Shown: positions 8,520-15,627, numbered from the stretch's first letter. The stretch: DNA of 19,001 nucleotides from Alangreenwoodia sp964438605 (GCA_964438605.1 CAYTKT010000043.1:1-19001); one strand, 5' to 3'. Notes: generated from the sequence alone by a model not told the origin. A program made the numbers and translations.

Positions 8520-9371
8520 TCACCTTTTCACTTCCGACAGCGTACCTGTCCTTTCGCGGATCATCTTGATCTCAGCCTCATATCCCGGCAGTTCATTAGG
8601 CGTTTCCAGGTTAAATGGCAGCCCCGCCAGTTTTTCATGAGTTGCTACACGGCAAATCGCGTCAAGGCCGATGCTTCCTTCCCCAATTTTTGCGTGCCTG
8701 TCCTTATGACACCCGAAATCATTCATATTATCATTGAGGTGAACGCCGCCGATACGCCCCGGCCCAATCACTCGCTCAAGTTCTTCAAGCACGCCGTCAA
8801 AATCATTCACCACATCATATCCCGCAGAATGAAGATGACACGTATCAATACAAACACCGAGCCTTTTATTATAAGTCACGCCTTCCATAATCTGCGCAAT
8901 CTCCTGGAAATCACCGCCGATCTCGCTTCCCTTTCCTGACATTCCTTCGAGCAGTATCATCGGGCCGTCGTTGTCCGTAATCACCTTATTCAGCGCATCG
9001 ACGATCAACTGGATTCCCTGTTCAGTCCCCTGCCCCACATGACTTCCCGGATGGAACAAAAACCTGACGTCAGGCAGATATTTCATCCGTTCCACATCCT
9101 CTTTCAGTATATTCAGTGCGAAATCTCTGACATCTTCCTTCGTGGAACAGAGATTCATCGTATAAGGCGCATGAGCCAGCAGCGGCCCGAATCCGTATTC
9201 TTCCATCAATGCTTTCGCTTTGGCGATGTCTTTCTCGTCGATTGCTTTCGCGTTTCCGCCCCGCGGATTTCGTGTAAAAAACTGAAACGTATTTGCGCCG
9301 ATAGAAACCGCCTCCTGCGCGGCTTTGTAATATCCTTTCGCTATGGAAAGATGACACCCAAGATACAACAT
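8520..9371 (-). CDS. nfo: Endonuclease IV (class II AP endonuclease)
   Basis: This 283-residue zinc-dependent TIM-barrel endonuclease cleaves 5' to abasic sites and trims blocked 3' ends in base-excision repair. The nine metal ligands of the E. coli enzyme all have counterparts at matching spacing: His67, His107, Glu142, Asp176, His179, His211, Asp224, His226 and Glu256. They lie in the motifs AHAPY, FHPGSH, LLEGM, CIDTCHLHSAGYD, GGVHLND, KDRHAKIGEG and LETPNE. I chose ATG 9371 because AAAGGAAAGG sits 8 nt upstream and the protein then begins MLYLGCHLS. A TTG 39 bases further upstream is in frame but has no ribosome binding site. The gene is 105 nt after the kinase-like gene and 94 nt before pcrA. 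Confidence 0.97.
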   Translation of the reverse strand: MLYLGCHLSIAKGYYKAAQEAVSIGANTFQFFTRNPRGGNAKAIDEKDIAKAKALMEEYGFGPLLAHAPYTMNLCSTKEDVRDFALNILKEDVERMKYLPDVRFLFHPGSHVGQGTEQGIQLIVDALNKVITDNDGPMILLEGMSGKGSEIGGDFQEIAQIMEGVTYNKRLGVCIDTCHLHSAGYDVVNDFDGVLEELERVIGPGRIGGVHLNDNMNDFGCHKDRHAKIGEGSIGLDAICRVATHEKLAGLPFNLETPNELPGYEAEIKMIRERTGTLSEVKR

Positions 9372-9476
9372 ATTAAAAACCTTTCCTTTGACTTGTCTAT
9401 TTGAATTCAATTCTATTTTTATATTTAAGTTATCGATCCGGAATTCCTTCCTGCTATCATTTTCCGGGCATCCCTT

Positions 9477-11150
9477 CTATTTTACCCAGATTCCTCCATT
9501 TAAAAATTCCCTCATTATGGAATTACTCACAATATCATCCGTCCTGTACAGAGAACGGACGCAGCGCAAAATCCGCAAAAGACGTTCCGCCTCAATATAA
9601 TTTTCATCCTCCTCGCGTATCTCCTCAAGATGCTCTCTGACGACAGGTTTGAGCATTGCCCACTCGCACAAAAAAGATGAATTAAAAAACGCGTCGATCC
9701 TGCCGGTATACGGAAAAATGTTTTTCGTTTCTCCGGCGCGGACTTTCTTCCATTCTGCCAGCGTTTCACTCGCTGTACGCCCGCGTGAACGGATATCCCG
9801 CGCAATTCTGCGCACCAGTCTCAGGTCAGTGACCGGAATTCTGTTGTTATTATCTATATTCAGTGTCGTCAATGGACTGATATAAATTCTGAACTTCTCG
9901 TTCTCGTCGATTCGATTCGTCAGCGCATCGTTCAGCGCGTGAATCCCTTCGATAATAAAAATCTGATCCTCAGTCGCACACGTGATGCGCGTCCCGTAAC
10001 GCTTGCTTCCGGAAATAAAATCGAAAACCGGCATATCGACCTCTTTGCCAGCAAGCAAATCGTTAAGCTGCCGGTTAAAAAGCGCCACATCAACAGCATC
10101 GAGATTTTCAAAATCGTATTCGCCAAACTCGTCACGCGGCGCCTGGTCACGCTCTACAAAATAATCGTCAGTGCCTATATACAACGGATGTCTGCCGTTT
10201 ACCCGCAACTGGATGCAGAGACGCTGGGCAAACGTCGTCTTGCCCGATGAGGACGGACCTGTAATCAAAACGATCCTCTTACCGCTGTCGGCAATTTCAT
10301 CCGCAATAGCCGCAATTCTTTTTTCCTGCAGCGCTTCATTCAAAAGCACCAGATCCTGCCATTCGTTATTGCGTACCTTCTCATTTAGATCGCTGATATA
10401 CCAAACGCCCGCATGGTTTTTCCATTCCATCTCCTCCATAAATGCTTCGTAAATCTTACGGTCGTCCCGGTAAGGTGAAAGCTTGTTCGGACTCTGGTAC
10501 TGCGGGGTACGGATAATAATACCTTTCTCATAAGGTACGATCTCAAAAAGATGAAGACATCCTGCGGATCTGACCAGCGGATCATAAAAAACAGCTGAAA
10601 AACCGCCGCAGGTGTACTGAAATACTTCTCTGACATCACTTTTGCGTATGAATTCGATCTGCTGCTGCGTCAGAATTTCCGGCGGCTCTTTTGAAAGAAT
10701 CGTACGCCGTCTCAGAATTTCCCGCGTAAACATCACGTCCTCCCGCACCATTTCGCGTATTCGTTTTTCTGTACGCCAGGCCATTTCAGCAAAATTGCCG
10801 CCGCAGTTTTCCACCTTTATGTAAATGCCGTCATTCAGCGGATGCTTTAAAATAGAAACCGCATCCGGATCAACCTCACTTCGCGCCGCAAGATACAGAA
10901 AGTAAAGACTCCGCTGATAGGTCAGTCTCGCCAGCCGGTTCCTGAGATCCATAAACCGGACGACCGACGGCCTTGTAATCCGATACAGCATATCCTGTCC
11001 CCTGTCGTTAACCATAGCAAACACCGGGAAAAAGCCATCGGAATCATCGTAATGCTTTTTTGCAAGTTCCTGCACGGAAATCCCAGCCTGCTCGACGACC
11101 TGCACCTCCTGCGTATCGGTAAGAATCGTGATCCTGATTTTCCCGTCCAT
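9477..11150 (-). CDS. TGS-domain / uridine kinase-like nucleoside kinase
   Basis: This 557-residue protein is of a Firmicutes type often annotated as nucleoside or uridine kinase. The N-terminus (about 1-65) resembles a TGS/ubiquitin-like fold. The next 200 residues resemble the editing-type region of threonyl-tRNA synthetase. A P-loop kinase domain of the uridine kinase/phosphoribulokinase family occupies about 290-490. Its Walker A is GPSSSGKTT (298-306), followed by GTDDYFVERDQAPRDEFGEYDFENLDA, where the DDYF motif and an acidic stretch shape the nucleoside site in uridine kinases, and then IIEGIHALN. The true substrate has not been deduced; nucleoside phosphorylation is inferred from the kinase domain. 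The start has a strong AGGAGG 6 nt upstream. A 350-nt structured leader precedes the gene, and nfo follows 105 nt downstream. Confidence 0.87.
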   Translation of the reverse strand: MDGKIRITILTDTQEVQVVEQAGISVQELAKKHYDDSDGFFPVFAMVNDRGQDMLYRITRPSVVRFMDLRNRLARLTYQRSLYFLYLAARSEVDPDAVSILKHPLNDGIYIKVENCGGNFAEMAWRTEKRIREMVREDVMFTREILRRRTILSKEPPEILTQQQIEFIRKSDVREVFQYTCGGFSAVFYDPLVRSAGCLHLFEIVPYEKGIIIRTPQYQSPNKLSPYRDDRKIYEAFMEEMEWKNHAGVWYISDLNEKVRNNEWQDLVLLNEALQEKRIAAIADEIADSGKRIVLITGPSSSGKTTFAQRLCIQLRVNGRHPLYIGTDDYFVERDQAPRDEFGEYDFENLDAVDVALFNRQLNDLLAGKEVDMPVFDFISGSKRYGTRITCATEDQIFIIEGIHALNDALTNRIDENEKFRIYISPLTTLNIDNNNRIPVTDLRLVRRIARDIRSRGRTASETLAEWKKVRAGETKNIFPYTGRIDAFFNSSFLCEWAMLKPVVREHLEEIREEDENYIEAERLLRILRCVRSLYRTDDIVSNSIMREFLNGGIWVK

Positions 11151-11198
11151 AAGTAACCTCCTGTCATTCTATTTCATTTGCTGCTGCGACGAATGATG

Positions 11199-11300
11199 TG
11201 ATGCTGGGGACAAAAGGGGATCGTGCGCTAACCGGGCACAGTTTTACAAACCATATATTTGTACTGACTTTGCTCCATGGGGGTTTTTAGTCCCCAACGT
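11199..11300 (-). repeat. Structured non-coding element, copy 1 (leader of the kinase-like gene)
   Basis: This is a compact, fold-rich block 49 nt upstream of the kinase start. TGGGGAC (11205-11211) pairs with GTCCCCA (11290-11296) and closes the element. Inside are a GTGC/GCAC hairpin (11223-11239) and a TACAAA/TTTGTA hairpin (11245-11263). Several blocks recur in the same order in the element at 16864-17070: TGATGCTG, CAAAA-GG, GTTTTACAAA, CATAT-TTTGT, TTTGC and TTTTT-CCC-AAC. No protein frame accounts for this. It may be a cis-acting RNA on the minus strand or a small non-autonomous repeat. It does not match a riboswitch class I can recall. Confidence 0.5.
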
Positions 11301-11421
11301 CCTGATATAGAAATAAATTTTAAGTACGCAGAACCCTGTCAAACAGGCATCCCCTTTACCGTTTTGATACTCCAAACTCTAATTATTCTGCTCCTCTGGC
11401 TTTTTCCTGTTCTTCTCAAAG

Positions 11422-11475
11422 TTCAGGGATTTTCCGCCGTCTCAGCCATGCGGCACCGCCTGACGGCGGGAAACC
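11422..11475 (-). other. GC-rich stem in the kinase-gene leader
   Basis: Within the leader of the kinase-like gene, GACGGCGG and CCGCCGTC (near 11428-11470) can form an 8-bp stem extended by AAA/TTT with one bulge. It encloses smaller GCGG/CCGC hairpins. No U-tract follows, so it is structural rather than a terminator. Confidence 0.4.
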
Positions 11476-11509
11476 GACAATTTTCGCTGAACGGCTGCCA
11501 TGTGCTGAC

Positions 11510-11538
11510 ATTATATCATGTCCTGAATCATTCGACAT
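11510..11538 (-). promoter_or_regulatory. Extended -10 promoter of the kinase-like gene
   Basis: On the minus strand TGA-TATAAT (11518-11510) is a perfect extended -10 box. A poor -35 (ATGTCG, 11538-11533) lies 17 bp upstream. A palindrome GACAT-N6-ATGTC (11507-11522) overlaps the -10 and could be an operator. A TTGACA at 11569-11564 may serve a second, weaker upstream start. Transcription from near 11503 gives a leader of about 350 nt. Confidence 0.5.
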
Positions 11539-11753
11539 TAATTTTTTTCCATACAGTTCATTATGTCAAGTCACCGGCAGATGCCCCATTTTACCCGTCA
11601 GAGCTTCACATTTCTGACTCTTTTTCAATCTCTTTGCTCCCATCCTGCCCGACCGGCATTTCTCCACATTTTCGTCCTGAATTTCAGATTTTTTCTCCCT
11701 TTTTTCCGTATGTCAGCCTTCTCTGCCGATACTCACCCGCGCTCTCAAATCAG

Positions 11754-11813
11754 CAAATTATGAAAAAAACGACTTGCACAGTCGTTGCCGGGAGTCGCTT
11801 TTCTCATAATTTG
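11754..11813 (-). terminator. Strong intrinsic terminator inside a 21-bp inverted repeat
   Basis: On the minus strand AACGACT (11786-11780), loop GTGCA and AGTCGTT (11774-11768) are followed by five more T residues and a C. This is a textbook rho-independent terminator. A larger inverted repeat surrounds it: the 21-nt arms at 11813-11793 and 11774-11754 pair along their whole length as minus-strand RNA, with two G-U wobbles. Formation of the long stem excludes the terminator hairpin, as in an attenuator. No protein gene ends just upstream; ydbC ends about 520 nt before it. Confidence 0.7.
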
Positions 11814-11819
11814 TTCAAA

Positions 11820-11876
11820 TCATATCCTTTTTCCTTTATAAAAATCTCCATTCCACCACCCTTCGGTCGGCAGCAT
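11820..11876 (-). other. Very short ORF with tandem Trp codons before the terminator
   Basis: An ATG at 11876 opens an 18-codon frame reading MLPTEGWWNGDFYKGKRI. It stops 7 nt before the inverted-repeat terminator structure at 11754-11813. A TTGGAC-N16-TACTAT promoter-like pair lies just upstream on the minus strand. Two adjacent tryptophan codons ahead of a terminator/antiterminator arrangement recall an attenuation leader peptide. However, there is no convincing ribosome binding site and no tryptophan gene follows. I treat it as a candidate only. Confidence 0.25.
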
Positions 11877-11952
11877 AAATAGTAAATAAAAGCGGTTTAC
11901 GTCCAAGTTTTTGTACTGCAATAACTGCAATAATTTCGATTATAAAGCATCC

Positions 11953-12062
11953 CGGCATCAATATCTGAGACATTCACCCGTTAGAGGTTGATGTGCAGGT
12001 ACGCCTCGTTTTACCAAGACGGGACTACTCTTAAAAAGCGGTTACTATGCGAGGCTTTTTCT
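11953..12062 (+). ncRNA. Candidate small RNA with terminator-like 3' end
   Basis: This plus-strand, non-coding stretch has three foldable parts. CATCAA/TTGATG (11956-11961 with 11988-11993) forms a first hairpin. CGTTTT/AAGACG (near 12007-12021) forms a second. GCCTCG (12003-12008) pairs with CGAGGC (12050-12055) immediately before TTTTT (12056-12060), as in an intrinsic terminator. AAAAAGC (12033-12039) can alternatively pair with GCTTTTT (12054-12060). A TATAAA at 11941-11946 could be the -10, but no good -35 is visible. No plus-strand gene lies downstream for 1 kb, which favours a stand-alone RNA over a leader. The minus strand also carries a terminator-like fold here. Confidence 0.4.
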
Positions 12063-12267
12063 CGTGACTGCGCCACGATTTGAGCTCAATTTACTCTCTT
12101 TCACACTACCTCCGCTCCCCACGGGAACGCGCCGCCGTCTTTCCCGCCATCTTTCGGTTTACCGCGAAAAAAGCCTGCGGCGCATTACATACAATCGAAA
12201 ACATGAAACGCTAATATTCCCACACCGTCTTAATCTATCCAGCCGTCGGAAAGATGCAGCACGTCGC

Positions 12268-12304
12268 AGGGAAAAATGCTTCCCTCTGCCGGCGCATACC
12301 GGCA
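12268..12304 (-). other. Two adjacent hairpins downstream of ydbC
   Basis: AGGGAA/TTCCCT (12268-12285, 6-nt loop) and TGCCGG/CCGGCA (12287-12304, 6-nt loop) lie 30-70 nt after the ydbC stop on the minus strand. Neither is followed by a long U-tract. They may stabilise or help end the ydbC mRNA. Confidence 0.4.
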
Positions 12305-12334
12305 ATCTCGTTACAAATCAGTCTACATCGGGCG

Positions 12335-12589
12335 CTATGCCTGATTTGTGCCAAGCTCAATCGCTGCCAGTTCTGCAAGCTGAGCCAGTTCGCTGCGCGT
12401 CATCGTAATGCCGCGCGACATCTTTTCGTGGCCGGGGCTCCAGTCCCTGATATCGTATTTGGAATCCTTGCCATTCCAGCTCACAATATTAAACTCCTTT
12501 GTCCAGCCCTTCGGCGACGTCGAGAGTACGCCGAGATGATTGATGATCTCATAACGGAAGTCGTCGTCACGTCTCGAATAATCTGCCAT
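12335..12589 (-). CDS. ydbC: YdbC-type PC4 (p15) ssDNA-binding / transcription coactivator protein
   Basis: This 84-residue member of the bacterial PC4/YdbC family is a small protein that binds single-stranded DNA or RNA as a dimer. The diagnostic segment is the central GVLSTSPKGWTKEFNIVSWN and the following KYDIRDWSPGHEKMSRGITMT. These form the curved beta-sheet and the start of the C-terminal helix in this family. Length is typical. The start is preceded by AAAGGAG with about 10-nt spacing. A perfect consensus promoter lies about 60 nt upstream. It stands alone on its transcript, with about 1.2 kb of non-coding DNA downstream. Its precise cellular role is not established for most bacteria; nucleic-acid binding is the safe prediction. 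Confidence 0.9.
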   Translation of the reverse strand: MADYSRRDDDFRYEIINHLGVLSTSPKGWTKEFNIVSWNGKDSKYDIRDWSPGHEKMSRGITMTRSELAQLAELAAIELGTNQA

Positions 12590-13074
12590 TCCTTTTCATC
12601 TCCTTTCCAGTTAAACTGAGAGGTATTTTTTTACATCCCCTTGTATCTGTATTATATTCCAGTTAATTCCATATGTCAACGTGTGTTTGAAATTTTTTAC
12701 ATATTTTTTATTCAATTCCAATCACATCATCATAGCCTCAGACAACATTTTATGATAAAATACCTGCGGAAATACTTCAAAAGCAATCCGAAGATTGGTG
12801 CAGAGCTATTTATGAAAAAACGCTCATCCTTACGCTCTTCTTGAATCGTTCTGTTGATGTTTCACAAATCCTGATCAAACCTGTAATGAACAAGCTTTCG
12901 GCCTGAGTTTGACAGCGGGTTTGGAAACAAAATAACTACCGGTCGAGAGGACGAAGGAGAAGGAAACGCTTTTTAAAGTATCGGATTCGATCAAAGTATC
13001 GATTCTGCTCAGTTTGAATTAGTAAAGCAAATGATTGACTTGACACTGCTATCAAAACAAAGGAGAGCAATAAT
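12590..13074. other. Divergent intergenic region between ydbC and mogA
   Basis: This interval holds the ydbC promoter at its left end and the mogA ribosome binding site at its right end (AAGGAGAG, 9 nt from ATG 13075). An imperfect direct repeat, AAAGTATCG(G)ATTC, occurs at 12976-12989 and 12995-13007, about 70 nt before mogA. It might be a regulator site. A TTGACA at 12909-12914 has no convincing -10 partner. A short frame from about 12750 to 12844 shows no recognisable family. I see no other gene. Confidence 0.5.
12651..12679 (-). promoter_or_regulatory. Perfect consensus promoter of ydbC
   Basis: On the minus strand TTGACA (12679-12674) and TATAAT (12656-12651) are separated by exactly 17 bp. 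This is an exact match to the housekeeping sigma consensus. The start site would be near 12644, giving a 55-nt leader to ydbC. Confidence 0.85.
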
Positions 13075-13572
13075 ATGTATAAAGTAGGCATTATCACAGC
13101 AAGCGACAAGGGTTCCCAGGGACTGCGCGAAGATAAAGGCGGCCCTGCTATCGAAAAAATCATCGGCGAATTTGCAGAAAATTTTGAAGTCGCCGATTAC
13201 CGCATGATTCCGGACGAAAAAGACCAGTTGGCGGCGGCCATGATTGATATGGCGGACAACAAAAGAATCGACCTCATCATCACCACCGGCGGCACAGGTT
13301 TTTCAAAGCGCGATGTAACGCCGGAAGCTACGCTTTCTGTCATCGAGCGCCGTACACCGGGAATTCCGGAAGCGATGCGCAGTATCAGTCTTGCCATCAC
13401 AATGCGAGCCATGCTTTCGCGGGCCGAAGCCGGCATCCGCGGCGATTCCATTATTGTCAATCTGCCGGGCAGTCCGAAAGCCATTGAGGAAGTCCTTGGG
13501 CCGATTTTGCCGTCAATCCGCCACGGCCTTGACATCCTTCAGGGCAGAGACGCTGAATGTGCACGGAAATAA
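13075..13572 (+). CDS. mogA: Molybdenum cofactor protein MogA/MoaB (molybdopterin adenylyltransferase family)
   Basis: This 165-residue MogA/MoaB-family protein adenylylates molybdopterin in molybdenum-cofactor synthesis. It begins with a beta-strand and the family's SDKGSQGLREDKGGP segment. It carries the phosphate-binding loop TTGGTGFSKRDVTPEAT (about residues 70-86) and the C-terminal NLPGSPKAIEE motif. Length is normal. AAGGAGAG lies 9 nt before the ATG. It is the only protein-coding gene in the window clearly on the plus strand, and no other moa, moe or mod gene or molybdoenzyme is nearby. It converges with the flavoprotein gene at 13786-15354. MogA and MoaB cannot be separated confidently by eye. 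Confidence 0.93.
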   Translation: MYKVGIITASDKGSQGLREDKGGPAIEKIIGEFAENFEVADYRMIPDEKDQLAAAMIDMADNKRIDLIITTGGTGFSKRDVTPEATLSVIERRTPGIPEAMRSISLAITMRAMLSRAEAGIRGDSIIVNLPGSPKAIEEVLGPILPSIRHGLDILQGRDAECARK

Positions 13573-13634
13573 ATCTGAAATCAAGCAAAACCAACGGCAT
13601 TTTCTATGATGTCGTGTAATGTAAATAGCACAGC

Positions 13635-13704
13635 GGCCGGTTTTCACGTTCTCTGAAATCCGGCCACTGAAATCCAGCCACCAGCGCTCCGACCTTTGCG
13701 CTGG
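13635..13704. repeat. Hairpins and 14-bp tandem repeat between convergent genes
   Basis: Between the ends of mogA and the flavoprotein gene lies a strong hairpin (13635-13646 with 13654-13665; 12 pairs with one mismatch, GGCCGG/CCGGCC at the base). Its right arm begins a tandem repeat, CTGAAATCCGGCCA (13653-13666) then CTGAAATCCAGCCA (13667-13680). A second perfect stem, CCAGCGC/GCGCTGG, occupies 13681-13704. No U-tract follows on either strand, so this may be a weak or factor-assisted bidirectional terminator. Confidence 0.55.
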
Positions 13705-13785
13705 AACATCTCCGGCTGAAAGTTTCATTGCATCAAACGCAGATAAAGAACTTTCCGGCAAAAAACTTTTCCTGTGTCACGTTCT

Positions 13786-15354
13786 CTAATCAGCTTTTCC
13801 GTCCCCGCCGCATGACGCATATTTTTTCGCAAGCGCCCTGGCCACCAGCACACCGCACGCAGACGCCTGAGAAAGCGAGTGGGTTACACCGGATCCATCG
13901 CCCATCGTGTAAATTCCCTTTACATTCGTTTCCATATTTTCATCCACTTGAACCTTTGAATTATAAAATTTAACTTCAACCCCGTAAAGCAGCGTATCTT
14001 CGTTTGCCGTCCCCGGCGCAATCTTATCGAGCGCATAAATCATCTCAATAATATCGTCGAGCTGGCGTTTCGGAATGACAAGGCTCAGATCCCCCGGCGT
14101 CGCTTTCAGCGTCGGTCGTGTGTAGCATTTTTCCATCCTCCGTTCTGAACTCCTGCGTCCCTTGATCAGATCGCCAAACCGCTGGAGCAGAACGCCGCCG
14201 CCCAGCATATTGCTGAGACGTGCGATTGATTCGCCGTATTCATTGCTGTCGTTAAACGGTTCGGTAAACTGATTTGTCACGAGCAGCGCGAAGTTCGTAT
14301 TTTCCGTATGCAGTTCAGCGTCTGCATAACTATGGCCGTTGACCGTAATAATCCCGTTCGTATTCTCTGCCACCACTTCACCATAGGGATTCATGCAGAA
14401 TGTACGCACCACATCGTTATACTGGTCTGTCTTATAAACCAGCTTGCTCTCGTACACATCGTCCGTAATATGCTTAAAAATCTCAGCCGGCAACTCGACC
14501 CGGACGCCAATATCCACTCGATTGCTCTCTGTAGGAATCTGAAATTTTTCGCAAATTTGCGACATCCATTTCGAGCCGGAACGTCCGGTGGCCAGCACAA
14601 CATCTCTGCAAGCAAATTTTTCACCGTTTTGTGTCGCTACAATAAACCGGAATCCGTCCCCGGCTACCCCATTCCCGTCTGCGCCGCCTGCTTTCGGTAA
14701 ATCACGCTCCGCGCCTCCGGCATTATCTGCATCATTCCTCTCTGCCTCGTCACGTTCTACGGTTCCGACACTGCCTGCACCACCCGCTTTCAGCACGTCA
14801 CTTTTCACAGTTTCATCCACACGGTCAATCGTCAGAACCTCCGTATAAAACCTCGTCTCAACCTGCTCCTTTGAATAATCATACAGACGCTCCAAAATCT
14901 TTCTGTTTCTGTCCGTTCCCAGATGCCGCACCTTTGCTTCCAACAAGTGTAAATTATTACGCAATGCCATCGTTTTCAGCTCAGAATTCGCCGTAGAATA
15001 CAGCTTCGCATCCTCGCCCCCGAAACTCGTCAGTACGTGATCCACATATTCCATCAGTTCCATCGCCTTTTTTTCCCCCACATATTTATGAAGATCCCCG
15101 CCGAAACGAGTCGTAATATTATATTTTCCGTCCGAAAGCGTACCCGCTCCTCCATAACCGTTCATAATCTTACAGGACGCACATCTTACGCATTTTTCCG
15201 TCTTTCCCATCTTAATCGGGCAAAACCGTTCCTCAAGCGGCGCTCCCTTTTCGAGAACGAGTATCTTCGCCGCGCATCCGAGCCTGTGCAGTTCATATGT
15301 CAAAAATACGCCGCCGGCGCCCGCGCCGACGGCAATAATATCATAATATTCCAT
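13786..15354 (-). CDS. FAD-dependent dehydrogenase, COG2509-like, function unknown
   Basis: This 522-residue flavoprotein has an N-terminal dinucleotide-binding fold (VGAGAGGVF, GxGxxG at about 10-15) and an LEKG segment at the end of the second strand. A Cys-rich stretch (Cys45, Cys55, Cys58, Cys61) runs into IMNGYGGAGTLSDGKYN, which is characteristic of uncharacterised COG2509-type dehydrogenases. VLATGRSG (about 253-260) and a C-terminal GIYTMGDGSGVTHSLSQASACG segment complete the FAD site. I chose ATG 15354 because AAAGGAG lies 9 nt upstream; an ATG 30 bases earlier has weaker support. Residues about 183-234 form a Gly/Ala/Asp/Glu-rich insertion with internal repeats (KAGGAGSVG and KAGGADGNG), probably a surface loop acquired by duplication. 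Substrate unknown. Confidence 0.88.
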   Translation of the reverse strand: MEYYDIIAVGAGAGGVFLTYELHRLGCAAKILVLEKGAPLEERFCPIKMGKTEKCVRCASCKIMNGYGGAGTLSDGKYNITTRFGGDLHKYVGEKKAMELMEYVDHVLTSFGGEDAKLYSTANSELKTMALRNNLHLLEAKVRHLGTDRNRKILERLYDYSKEQVETRFYTEVLTIDRVDETVKSDVLKAGGAGSVGTVERDEAERNDADNAGGAERDLPKAGGADGNGVAGDGFRFIVATQNGEKFACRDVVLATGRSGSKWMSQICEKFQIPTESNRVDIGVRVELPAEIFKHITDDVYESKLVYKTDQYNDVVRTFCMNPYGEVVAENTNGIITVNGHSYADAELHTENTNFALLVTNQFTEPFNDSNEYGESIARLSNMLGGGVLLQRFGDLIKGRRSSERRMEKCYTRPTLKATPGDLSLVIPKRQLDDIIEMIYALDKIAPGTANEDTLLYGVEVKFYNSKVQVDENMETNVKGIYTMGDGSGVTHSLSQASACGVLVARALAKKYASCGGDGKAD

Positions 15355-15627
15355 TAAACGAGCTCCTTTCTTACCGACTTTCATCTGCAGTAGACTATTT
15401 TATTTACAGGCTATCCTATAAATTTCATCCCCACTCCTGCCATTCACCGCTTCTTATTAGATCCGCAGACACCGGACAGTGCCGCAGGACTGCCAGCCCT
15501 GTGAAAAGCAGAGCGCTGAAAAAACTTCTTCCTGTAATCTCTATTCTCTCAGGGATTTTCTGGGACAGTACAGGCCTTTTCGTCAGACGGACGATGATCC
15601 ATTACGGCATAGACGGAATGACATTCT

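Noticed and set aside
11277..11882. A 201-codon plus-strand frame in the gene desert
   Set aside because: It has no ribosome binding site and no family resemblance. It runs through the inverted repeat, the minus-strand terminator and the minus-strand promoter.
11953..12062. Known riboswitch (purine, lysine, guanidine-III, c-di-GMP) or T-box identity for the RNA candidate
   Set aside because: Short resemblances exist, but conserved core motifs and the required length are missing, and no plus-strand gene follows.
12064..12619. Plus-strand frames overlapping ydbC
   Set aside because: They are antisense to a clear PC4/YdbC protein with its own consensus promoter and ribosome binding site.
13513..13761. 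An 82-codon minus-strand frame between mogA and the flavoprotein
   Set aside because: It overlaps the 3' end of mogA antisense and the hairpin/tandem repeat, with no convincing ribosome binding site or family features.
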